Part shown: in pieces, positions 7,348 through 15,167 of the stretch
Layout: each line of letters begins with the position of its first letter
Position numbering within the stretch: the stretch's first letter is position 1
Assembly: GCF_001650195.1 (NCBI RefSeq)
Contig: NZ_LXYR01000013.1
Location: forward strand, 1-64,000
DNA: 64,000 bases
Reading direction: 5' to 3'
DNA from: Phormidesmis priestleyi BC1401
GTDB lineage: Bacteria > Cyanobacteriota > Cyanobacteriia > Leptolyngbyales > Leptolyngbyaceae
The notes under the pieces: generated by a model
The model's input: the letters and a program-made list of their open reading frames with translations, nothing else
The model's database searches: none
Told to the model about the DNA's origin: nothing
Position numbers and translations under genes: made by a program

Positions 7348-9789
7348 TTGATCCAATCGGAGACGTTAGAACTATTGGAGTGGTCGCGCCTTTGTCAGCA
7401 TTTAGCGACCTTTGCCGCCACAAAACTCGGTGCGATCGCCGCTCGTCGGCTCAAAATTCCGGCTCGTCAGCAAGACACTTTGACGCTGTTAGCGCAAACT
7501 CAAGAAGTCTATAGCTTAGAGAGTCGTCTGCCCAGTGGGTTGCGCTTTGATGGCATTGATGACATTGGCGAAGCGCTCGAACGTGCCGCCCTGCAAGGAA
7601 TTTTGTCAGGAGCCGAACTGCTGGCGATCGCCAAAACCTTATCCGGTGCTAGAACACTGCGACGCACGATCGACAACCAGGACGAGATTCCTGTCTTAAG
7701 TGCCCTCGTGTCTGAGCTGCGAACCTATCCTGACCTTGAGCAAGAGATTTATCGCTGCATCAATGATGACAGCAAGGTGAGTGAGCGGGCGAGTCCTAAA
7801 CTGGCTGAGATTCGGGCAAAGCAAAAGCAACTGCGCGATCGGGTCTACGATGTCTTGCAGCGATTGATTCAGCGTCAGGCAAATGCGATGCAAGAGCAGC
7901 TAATCACGCAGCGAGACGGGCGATATGTTGTTCCGGTGAAGGCACCTCAAAAAGATGCGGTTCCTGGCATCGTTCACGACACGTCGGTGAGTGGAGCAAC
8001 GCTTTATATTGAGCCAAATTCGACGGTGCAGTTTAATAATCAACTTCGCCAATTACAGCGTCAAGAACAAGTTGAGGAAGAAGCCGTTCGACGAGTTTTG
8101 ACCGAACAGGTGTCTGCGGTCAACGAGGATCTAGAACGACTGCTTGTAATCTGCACTACCCTGGATTTGGCGACAGCTCGTGCGCGCTACAGCCTTTGGC
8201 TGGAAGCCAATCCGCCGCGATTTATCAATTACGTCGCGACAGAAAACGCGGCTTCAGAACCCGTTACCCTGCGTCAACTGCGCCATCCGCTTTTGGTTTG
8301 GCAACAGCAGCACGAACAGGGTCGATCGGTGGTTCCGATCGACCTTTTGATCCAGCCTCATATTAAAGTGGTGGCGATCACAGGTCCTAACACAGGCGGA
8401 AAAACCGTTACGCTCAAAACGTTTGCTCTAGCGATTTTGATGGCAAAAGTCGGGCTATTTATTCCGGCTCGTGAGCCTGTAGAATTACCGTGGTTTGACC
8501 AAATTCTTGCCGATATTGGCGACGAACAATCCCTAGAGCAAAGCCTCTCCACATTTTCGGGTCACATCCGGCGGATTAGTCGCATTCTGGATGCGCTGAC
8601 CATCGATTCGGACTCACTGAAGTCAGAAGATTCTGATACAAAATTCGCCTCAAATTCTCTGGTTCTATTAGATGAAGTCGGAGCCGGAACTGACCCGACG
8701 GAGGGCAGCGCTCTGGCGATCGCTCTTCTCAAATATCTCGCCGAACACGCGGCACTGACGATCGCCACGACTCACTTCGGCGAACTCAAGGCGCTGAAAT
8801 ATGAAGACGATCGCTTTGAGAATGCCTCGGTTGAGTTTGATGATGTCTCGTTGTCTCCCACCTATCGCCTGCTGTGGGGCATTCCTGGACGATCGAATGC
8901 GCTGACGATCGCCCGCCGCCTCGGACTCAACGAAGACGTGATTCAACGCGCTCAAGAACAGGTGGGTGGCGCGTCTGAAGATGTCAACCAGGTGATTGCC
9001 GGATTAGAATCTCAGCGGCGACGACAGGAAACCAAAGCCCAAGAAGCGGCAAAAATCTTAGAGAGCGCCGAGCAGTTGTATCGGCAAGTCTCCGAAAAAG
9101 CAGCCAATCTACATGAACGGGAGCGATCGCTGCAACAGGCGCAAGAAAAAGCCGTTCAGGAGGCGATCACGCAGGCAAAAGCTGAAATCGCGACGGTGAT
9201 TCGCCAATTGCAAAAGGGCAATGTCACTGCTCAAGATGCCCAGCAAGCCACCGATGCCCTAAACCGCATTGCTGAAAAACAGCTTCCGTCTCGTCAGCCT
9301 GCCAAACCTAAACCGGGATTTCGTCCGCAGGTGGGCGATAAAGTCCGCATTCCTCGATTGGGGCAAACTGCCGAAGTGATTAACGTCTCAGACGATGAAG
9401 AACTGGTCGTGCGGTTTGGTTTGATGAAGATGACCGTTCCTATGCAAGACGTTGAATCGTTGACGGGCGAGAAACCTGCCAAACGAGAGCGTAAACCGGA
9501 CGATCGCCGTTCCGAGGAAAAAACTCCGCCGCCTTCTCCTGCTCCCGTTATTCGCACGTCGCGCAACACCGTTGACATTCGCGGCAATCGCGTTGCCGAT
9601 GCCGAAATTTTGCTCGATCGAGCCATTTCGGAAGTCGGTGGAGCGATTTGGATTATTCACGGTCATGGCACAGGTAAACTGCGGCAGGGCGTTCATGCGT
9701 TTTTGCAGCAGCATCCGCGCATTCAGCGATTTGAGTTGGCTCCTCCTGAAGATGGCGGATCTGGAGTGACGATCGCGTATCCGATTTAA
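7348..9789 (+). CDS. mutS2: MutS2 family endonuclease/ribosome-rescue ATPase
   Basis: An 813-residue MutS2. It starts at a TTG (7348); the family's usual N-terminus SETLELLEWSRLC follows at once, which supports this choice. The core/clamp region (to about 310) is followed by the ATPase: Walker A GPNTGGKT near 347, the LSTFSGH signature and Walker B SLVLLDEVGAGTDPTEG. A long coiled coil (about 530-620) and a KOW-like segment (VGDKVRIPRLGQTAEV) precede the C-terminal Smr nuclease domain, which has VDIRGNRVADAE and WIIHGHGTGKLR. MutS2 proteins suppress recombination and, in Bacillus, act on collided ribosomes. Every domain appears complete. Confidence 0.95.
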   Translation: MIQSETLELLEWSRLCQHLATFAATKLGAIAARRLKIPARQQDTLTLLAQTQEVYSLESRLPSGLRFDGIDDIGEALERAALQGILSGAELLAIAKTLSGARTLRRTIDNQDEIPVLSALVSELRTYPDLEQEIYRCINDDSKVSERASPKLAEIRAKQKQLRDRVYDVLQRLIQRQANAMQEQLITQRDGRYVVPVKAPQKDAVPGIVHDTSVSGATLYIEPNSTVQFNNQLRQLQRQEQVEEEAVRRVLTEQVSAVNEDLERLLVICTTLDLATARARYSLWLEANPPRFINYVATENAASEPVTLRQLRHPLLVWQQQHEQGRSVVPIDLLIQPHIKVVAITGPNTGGKTVTLKTFALAILMAKVGLFIPAREPVELPWFDQILADIGDEQSLEQSLSTFSGHIRRISRILDALTIDSDSLKSEDSDTKFASNSLVLLDEVGAGTDPTEGSALAIALLKYLAEHAALTIATTHFGELKALKYEDDRFENASVEFDDVSLSPTYRLLWGIPGRSNALTIARRLGLNEDVIQRAQEQVGGASEDVNQVIAGLESQRRRQETKAQEAAKILESAEQLYRQVSEKAANLHERERSLQQAQEKAVQEAITQAKAEIATVIRQLQKGNVTAQDAQQATDALNRIAEKQLPSRQPAKPKPGFRPQVGDKVRIPRLGQTAEVINVSDDEELVVRFGLMKMTVPMQDVESLTGEKPAKRERKPDDRRSEEKTPPPSPAPVIRTSRNTVDIRGNRVADAEILLDRAISEVGGAIWIIHGHGTGKLRQGVHAFLQQHPRIQRFELAPPEDGGSGVTIAYPI

Positions 9790-9817
9790 TCAATCACGGG
9801 TTCTACAGCCATCTGCA

Positions 9818-10339
9818 TCAGACCTTGGCTTCCAGCAGTTTGAGAAACTCAGTGTTAACGCCTGACTCGCGGGTCAGCGCGATTTTTCCGGTGCGGGCGA
9901 TTTCACGAATCCCAAACTTGTTGAGCACTTGAACGATCGCCACCATCTTGCCTGGGTCGCCCACCACTTCTAATGTCAGTGAGTCTTCTGACACATCGAC
10001 CACGCGGGCGCGAAAAATCTGAGCCAATTCGACAATCTCAGATCGACTCGTGCTTCCAGCATTCACTTTTAGCAACATCAACTCCCGCTCCACGCATGGA
10101 ACTTCGGTGATGTCTTGCACCTTGATTACGTTGATTAGCTTATAGAGTTGTTTGGTCAACTGCTCAATGCTGCGATCGTCTCCTGGTACCACCATCGTGA
10201 TCCGCGAAACGCCCATCTGCTCTGCTGGACCGACCGCCAGACTTTCGATATTAAACCCCCGACGGGCAAATAAGCCCGCAATCCGAGTCAAAACCCCGGC
10301 TTCGTCTTCAACCAAAACAGAAAGGGTGTGCTTCATCAC
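9818..10339 (-). CDS. ilvN: Acetolactate synthase small (regulatory) subunit
   Basis: A 173-residue regulatory subunit of acetohydroxyacid synthase, which commits pyruvate to branched-chain amino acid synthesis and mediates valine feedback. The N-terminal ACT domain begins [20 protein letters not shown] and contains [13 protein letters not shown]. The C-terminal domain carries [21 protein letters not shown] and [19 protein letters not shown]. Length is normal for cyanobacteria. Two adjacent ATGs are possible starts (10339 or 10336). It converges with mutS2, whose stop is 28 bp away. The catalytic subunit gene is elsewhere. The symbol ilvH is also used for this protein. Confidence 0.95.
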   Translation of the reverse strand: MMKHTLSVLVEDEAGVLTRIAGLFARRGFNIESLAVGPAEQMGVSRITMVVPGDDRSIEQLTKQLYKLINVIKVQDITEVPCVERELMLLKVNAGSTSRSEIVELAQIFRARVVDVSEDSLTLEVVGDPGKMVAIVQVLNKFGIREIARTGKIALTRESGVNTEFLKLLEAKV

Positions 10340-10558
10340 CGTGTTTTTCGATAGAAAAATTGCATTTTCTCATTCTATCGCGCAACCTCACGAATACCGG
10401 GAACGAGTTGCGATCGAGCGCCCTGACTAACAAATGTGTTTAGCCAAACCGCCTGATATCCTTTCTACCAGATATTATTCTCGCTATGGGTAGATGCGCT
10501 TTAATGATCTAGCCACTTTAATCAAGCTGTGTAGACTTTACGTGGAGCAAAGGCTTTT

Positions 10559-10930
10559 ATGGGTTGGTTACAAAGACTATTTGGGCAGGAAAAACCCCAA
10601 GACCCTCAGCAGGCAATCAGTGGACAAGCAGTGGCTCAAGCCCCGATGAGTGTTCCTGCGGATGCCCCGGCTGCCGAAGAAATTCCGATCGAGCGAGTGG
10701 GCTTAAATGGCGAATATGATCAAAGCGGACTCGCAAAACGAGTGGCTCTAGCATTTGACCAAGATTCTGAGGTCGCCGACGTTGATCATGTCTACGTAGC
10801 GCAGACGGGCAGCACGGTTGTTCTCAAGGGCACAGCCCCTAGTCAAGAGATCTTAAACAAGCTGATCACGATCGCCAATAACGTCAACGGCGCGTCGGCA
10901 GTCGATGCCGACCAGGTTGAAATTGGTTAA
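10559..10930 (+). CDS. BON domain protein
   Basis: A 123-residue soluble protein with an N-terminal GWLQRLFGQEK, a low-complexity Ala/Pro/Gln segment (about 15-45) and a C-terminal BON-like domain. That domain shows LAKRVALAFDQDSEV, VYVAQTGSTVVLKGTAPSQE and a final helix-strand NKLITIANNVNGASAVDADQV. BON domains bind membranes or lipids in stress proteins. No signal peptide is visible, so it is probably cytoplasmic. GTGGAG lies 15 bp upstream of the ATG. It stands alone, flanked by ilvN on the opposite strand and a strong terminator. Confidence 0.75.
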   Translation: MGWLQRLFGQEKPQDPQQAISGQAVAQAPMSVPADAPAAEEIPIERVGLNGEYDQSGLAKRVALAFDQDSEVADVDHVYVAQTGSTVVLKGTAPSQEILNKLITIANNVNGASAVDADQVEIG

Positions 10931-10958
10931 TTGATTCAATTTTTCTAAAAATCATCGG

Positions 10959-10990
10959 TGTAGCCTGTCCGATCGGGCTACATTTTTTTA
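10959..10990 (+). terminator. Rho-independent terminator after the BON gene
   Basis: A 7-bp stem TGTAGCC/GGCTACA with a 10-base loop (10966-10975) is followed by seven T residues. It lies 28 bp after the BON gene stop. The convergent DUF6391 gene ends at 10988, within the T tract. Confidence 0.75.
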
Positions 10991-11626
10991 CTCGATCCAC
11001 TGCACTTGCACAAAATGAGCAGAACGACCCCAAGCATCTTGCACAACAGAAATATCCTGCACTTCTAGGTTAAATGGAATTGCAGTCGTGATATATTGCT
11101 GAACCACTCGACCCAAGTCGGGTGTGAGTTGAGCGGCTGCGGTAGCGGCAACCCCGAAGCCAAGAAGTTGCTCGATCGGTCCTTTAGGCAACAGCATAAA
11201 TGCCCCCCACGCTAGCCCTGCTGTCAAAACTATCTCTACTGATAAATTGGTGCCACAGCGAGGATGAACGGCTAGGTTCCATTCGCTTTTAATTCGTCTG
11301 AGCGCCTCACTCACAGCACGGCTGACCTCCGACGTTTTCACCTGACCATAGAGATAAAATCCTTGCTCGGTAGACAATCCACCTAGCCCATCGCTGTTTT
11401 TGGATGCCTGATTACGGTTGTCTCCAGAAATTGAGGCATGAGCCGCGCCGCTCAAAATCCAGACCGTCGCGTGCTCTAACCCATGCACCTGTCGCAGTGT
11501 CAAAACTTCCTTTAGCCTTGGAATAAACCCAATCTGTCTGAGTAGGTCAGTATCTTGATTGGGTTGAGGAGCCGGAAATGCAGCACTCCAGACGTTAGAA
11601 TTTGCTTCGTAATCTGTGGTCGTCAT
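10988..11626 (-). CDS. DUF6391-type membrane protein
   Basis: A 212-residue cyanobacterial conserved protein of unknown function. A family-typical helix LRQVHGLEHATVWIL (about 44-58) contains an HxxEH-like HGLEHA motif. A Gly-rich turn GLGGLSTEQGFYLYG and HPRCGTNLSVE follow. Hydrophobic segments around IVLTAGLAWGAFMLLP and LLGFGVAATAAAQL probably form membrane helices. The tail ends VQDAWGRSAHFVQVQW. The conserved His/Glu cluster could suggest metal binding, but this is inference. It converges with the BON gene and shares its terminator. DUF assignment is by recognition. Confidence 0.65.
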   Translation of the reverse strand: MTTTDYEANSNVWSAAFPAPQPNQDTDLLRQIGFIPRLKEVLTLRQVHGLEHATVWILSGAAHASISGDNRNQASKNSDGLGGLSTEQGFYLYGQVKTSEVSRAVSEALRRIKSEWNLAVHPRCGTNLSVEIVLTAGLAWGAFMLLPKGPIEQLLGFGVAATAAAQLTPDLGRVVQQYITTAIPFNLEVQDISVVQDAWGRSAHFVQVQWIE

Positions 11627-11731
11627 AGCATAGCTCCACTGTAGATAGACCCAGCAGCTAAAGTAACTCTTTAACTCTAGCGTCTACCTAGTTCAGAGGA
11701 GATGAGACTGCTGTAAATCGCATGGGGGAGT

Positions 11732-12586
11732 CTAACCGCGAAACTGAAAGGTCGGTGCTGCCATCGCCGTCGGTGAGCCGCTTGCCACAGAGGGCTTATC
11801 CCCCACTGCTCTTGATACCTCAACGCCGTTTTGTTCTAGAATCACGATCGGGTCAGAGCCACCGTTAACCTCGATTCGCTTGACCAAAATCTGCCCATTT
11901 GAGAGACGCTGACCTGCCCTGACATAGCGGGTGGTTGCCTCGTTAGGCGCTTTGACGATCGCTTCTGCAACGCCACCGACCACGATAACGCCAGAAACTT
12001 CTACGGCTCTAGCCAGAGTTGGTTCCGGCAGTGGCGGCAGTGCCGCGATCGTCGGTATAGAAGGTCTAAATGCAGTTGTGGGAATGGATGAGCGAGACGC
12101 TGCTCTCTGCGAATTACTCGATTGAGACGCTGCTCTCTGCGAAGTTCTGGATTGAGGAGCTTGGGAACCTTGAGATGCTTGAGGAGAACTTGGAGGTTGA
12201 GGCAGTCCTGTGCGCTCCCCTGTTCCCGTTCCTGATCCAGTTGCATTGGGGTCTCTTGGTGTGCCAGAATTTCCGGCAGGAGTTCTAAAAGTGATTAATG
12301 GAGCCAGATTCGCGAAGGGATCAGTCTGACTTTTTTTGACGTTAATTTCAGACTGAACTTGACGTGCCCGCTCATCAGGGTCAGTCAGTTGCAGCAGACC
12401 GGGAATTCGAGTGGTGGCTAAATTTGCTTTTTTGTCGCCATTCTTCTCAGAGACCAAAGGCTTTGAGAAAGGCTGCGCCGCAACAGGAGAAGGACTTGCA
12501 GGAGGATTACTCGATTGCTCTGAGGCACAACCGCCTACTAAGATAGCGAACATTCCTACACAAGCAATCAAAGACTTTTTCTGCAT
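11732..12586 (-). CDS. Lipoprotein with PilP-like C-terminal domain
   Basis: About 284 residues. The chosen start is the ATG at 12586, giving MQKKSLIACVGMFAILVGGC, a clear signal peptide with lipobox LVGGC; an upstream ATG at 12613 would bury it. A long Pro/Ser/Gln-rich spacer (about 25-185) contains repeated QRAAS and SIPT units. The folded C-terminal part (about 195-270) reads VEVSGVIVVGGVAEAIVKAP, then RYVRAGQRL, QILVKRIEV and DPIVILEQNGVEV. This is like the small beta domain of type IV pilus protein PilP, which links inner-membrane pilus proteins to the secretin. It lies on the same strand just downstream of sigF, whose orthologue controls pilus genes in Synechocystis. Pilus involvement is inference. 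Confidence 0.6.
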   Translation of the reverse strand: MQKKSLIACVGMFAILVGGCASEQSSNPPASPSPVAAQPFSKPLVSEKNGDKKANLATTRIPGLLQLTDPDERARQVQSEINVKKSQTDPFANLAPLITFRTPAGNSGTPRDPNATGSGTGTGERTGLPQPPSSPQASQGSQAPQSRTSQRAASQSSNSQRAASRSSIPTTAFRPSIPTIAALPPLPEPTLARAVEVSGVIVVGGVAEAIVKAPNEATTRYVRAGQRLSNGQILVKRIEVNGGSDPIVILEQNGVEVSRAVGDKPSVASGSPTAMAAPTFQFRG

Positions 12587-12824
12587 TTTCTCTCCTCCAA
12601 AACTCCATACCAAAATGTTTCTAGCTCTTCAAGCTGAAGAGAATTAAGTCGATCGCTTCTTAGAGATAATTTGCGCTCTCGAAGGCTTCTTCATTCGACT
12701 TTGAACAAGAGAACCTTTGAATATGTTCAGTATGCCCTAAACTTTCGGTGATCGACATACTTTGTTTTAGACAAAAGAGCCGATCACTCGAGAGAATGGG
12801 AGAGGCTGCTAACAAAATCTATCT

Positions 12825-13601
12825 TTAGTCTTCGCTTCCAACCATCAACATTTGCAGAGATTCTAAGCCTTTCTTTACTCGTCGGGAGACTGTAACCGCA
12901 CTGATGCCCATACGTTCTGCTGTTTCTTTCTGAGTCAAATCGTGCAAAAAGACAAATTCTAGAACTTGTCGAGTTCTCGTTTCTAATTGAACTAGCGCCT
13001 GCTGTAAACGAATTTGATCTTCTTGAGCAAGCTGGAAACTCCGGTATTGGTGATCGGGCACCAAGTCTCCGATCGTCGCGCTGCCGTTATCTTCATCTCG
13101 AATTGGCGCATCTAAACTCAGAAGCGCACGGTTTTGACACGCCACTTTAATTTCTTGCCACTCGCTTTGAGAGATTTCTAAAACGGCTGCCACCTCTGCA
13201 TCGGTAGGATTGCGCTGAGCCGTCGCTTGCAAGTCGCGAATCACCCAAACCGATTGACGTTGCAGCGCTTGCCACCGTCGAGGAATGCGCATTGAGGGGC
13301 TTTTATCACGCAAATAATGCTGAATTTCGCCTCGAATATAGGGAACCGCGAACGAGCTAAAGGCGTGACCTTTAGACATATCAAATCGCTCGATCGCCCG
13401 AATCAACCCAATGCAGCCAACTTGCAGCAAGTCTTCATAATTTTCTGTGCATTGGTGAATCCAATGATGAGCCTCCTTTCTAACCAGTCCAAAATTTAGC
13501 TCGACAAGCTGATTGCGGGTCTGTGAAGACGGAGACTTCTGGTAGTCCCGCAAGAGTTGTAAGCTTTCACTCCTCAGTTCATGGGCGATGAGAGTTGACA
13601 T
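12825..13601 (-). CDS. sigF: Group 3 RNA polymerase sigma factor SigF
   Basis: A 258-residue alternative sigma factor. Region 2 contains LVRKEAHHWIHQ, then YEDLLQVGCIGLIRAIERFD and FSSFAVPYIRGEIQHYLRD. Region 3 has SMRIPRRWQALQR and the spacer helix NPTDAEVAAVLEISQSEWQE. Region 4 ends with a helix-turn-helix LTQKETAERMGISAVTVSRR. There is no group 1/2 region 1. The fit is to cyanobacterial SigF, needed in Synechocystis for pili, motility and some stress genes. No anti-sigma factor gene is adjacent. It reads toward the PilP-like lipoprotein gene across a 238-bp gap. Confidence 0.88.
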   Translation of the reverse strand: MSTLIAHELRSESLQLLRDYQKSPSSQTRNQLVELNFGLVRKEAHHWIHQCTENYEDLLQVGCIGLIRAIERFDMSKGHAFSSFAVPYIRGEIQHYLRDKSPSMRIPRRWQALQRQSVWVIRDLQATAQRNPTDAEVAAVLEISQSEWQEIKVACQNRALLSLDAPIRDEDNGSATIGDLVPDHQYRSFQLAQEDQIRLQQALVQLETRTRQVLEFVFLHDLTQKETAERMGISAVTVSRRVKKGLESLQMLMVGSED

Positions 13602-14091
13602 GACGAAGTTCAGTGGGTAGAGCGGGTCAATAAATACGTCAGACTCAGTTCTGAGGGTTTTTCAGAAACTACTGTCATTGTTAACGCCACTTTCAGAAGG
13701 CTACAGGAATTTGGAATCGTTGAAAAGATCTCACTGAATGTAGTAATAAACCTTCAAGTTCTCTATCTAGCGGACGGAGATTGATCACTCATTTCCTAAT
13801 ACGCATCTTTTGAAGTGCTGGATTAAACCTATTCTCTACATCTAATTACTTACCACGGCATTTCCACTGAATCTAGTTCTAGCAGTTTTTTTGCTTCGAT
13901 ATTAATCCCGATATCCCTAAACAAAAATTTTCTTTTCTCGGACACGTAGTGATTTTTTTAACTATTAAAAATGCTTCAGAAAAGACCTGTTTTCAATAAA
14001 AAAGGGGCATTAGCCCCTTAAATTAGTCATTTTGTTAAGTCAGATAAAACTCAGGGGCTTCATAGAAGCTTTACAGAGTCTGATCAAGGAA
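13602..14091. other. 490-bp intergenic region upstream of sigF
   Basis: It holds the sigF promoter region and the 3' region of psbO, which lies upstream on the same strand. It is A+T-rich with several T runs. Apart from the psbO terminator hairpin at 13996-14019 I see no open frame, tRNA or clear operator. A very long sigF leader is possible if transcription begins close to the terminator. Confidence 0.5.
13996..14019 (-). terminator. psbO terminator
   Basis: A stem AAGGGGC/GCCCCTT with a 4-base loop (14002-14019) is followed, on the minus strand, by an uninterrupted T run. It lies about 75 bp past the psbO stop codon. Confidence 0.8.
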
Positions 14092-14919
14092 TTATGTGTT
14101 TGGTGCAACCCGTGCATAGAAAAGCCCGCGAATTTTGACTTCACTCGGCTCACGAGACCCCATATCTGTATCTGAGGGCTGTAAGCTCTCAAAGGTACCT
14201 GCAACTTCACCCGTTGTGCTGTCAATTTTGGCAACGCTAAGAGCAATTTTGCCTTTAGCCAACTGAAATTGCTTGACGTTTTCCTTTCGCAGTTTTTCAC
14301 TGTCTGCCTGACCTGGCAATGCTACTGCGTTGTCATAACCCGTAGTCAGACCGCGACCTTTCGGATCTAAGAAGTTAGCAGTCCGGTAGGACGGAACGCG
14401 GAACTCCCCGATTAAATCTGTCGAGGTGCTGATACTGCTTTGACCAGGCTGGCTGTTGGCAACAAGTCCTTTAATAGTGAATAGAAAGGGAATCCGTTCG
14501 CCACCCGGTAGCTGAACGGTGGTTGCTTGAAAGTCAAGTCCGTCTTCTTCTTTAAAGGTCAAGCTGCCGTCTGCATTTGCAGTCAGAGAGCCTGAGACCG
14601 CGTCGATCGAAGACGTGTAGCGAGTCATGAGCTTAGTGGGCACAAACTCGGCTTCTTTGCGTTTGTTGCTTGATTCTCCCTTCACAAAGAAGGCAGTCGG
14701 CTGCAAGCAAAGGCTATTGATGGAATAGGATTTACCGTTCTCAATGGGGATAATGCCACGAGACGTTTCTTCAATTTGGGGGCAACTGTTGGCTAAACCA
14801 GTTCCTCTAACTTGGTCGTAGGTCATGGCTTCAGTGCTGCTGGCGGGAGCCTCACTGCAAGCGGTTAACACACTCATGCATAGTGCCAAAAGTGTGACGA
14901 TTAAAGCGCGATAGCTCAT
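14092..14919 (-). CDS. psbO: Photosystem II manganese-stabilizing protein PsbO
   Basis: The extrinsic 33-kDa subunit that stabilises the Mn4CaO5 oxygen-evolving cluster on the lumenal side of photosystem II. The precursor is about 275 residues, with start chosen at ATG 14919 (MSYRALIV) rather than the in-frame upstream ATG at 14937. A signal sequence with LLALCMSVLTAC is followed by the mature start EAMTYDQVRGTGLAN. Family motifs include the two conserved cysteines (LANSCPQ and SLCLQP), KGRGLTTGYDNAVALP and the GEVAGTFESLQPSDTDMG end. The Cys in the signal region resembles a lipobox, as in other cyanobacterial PsbO. It has its own terminator and reads as a single-gene unit. Confidence 0.97.
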   Translation of the reverse strand: MSYRALIVTLLALCMSVLTACSEAPASSTEAMTYDQVRGTGLANSCPQIEETSRGIIPIENGKSYSINSLCLQPTAFFVKGESSNKRKEAEFVPTKLMTRYTSSIDAVSGSLTANADGSLTFKEEDGLDFQATTVQLPGGERIPFLFTIKGLVANSQPGQSSISTSTDLIGEFRVPSYRTANFLDPKGRGLTTGYDNAVALPGQADSEKLRKENVKQFQLAKGKIALSVAKIDSTTGEVAGTFESLQPSDTDMGSREPSEVKIRGLFYARVAPNT

Positions 14920-15167
14920 GGTCAACCTCAAAGTCAATCTAAAAAACCCTGCCAGCGCAATTCAGGTCGATCGCAGTGGCAGATCGCTTTGGGCGTTTAC
15001 TACCACAACCGTCAAGAAGACGCGCTGAACTGCTGCCAGGTCGAATCGAAATTTCTATAATTTCTGGAGTGGTTTGGGCGGAACCTCTCAGAGTATTTTA
15101 CAGACTTTGGTCAACATTTCAATATCATCTCGCGAAGAAAGTCGATCGCACCAAGCGTCAATGGAGA

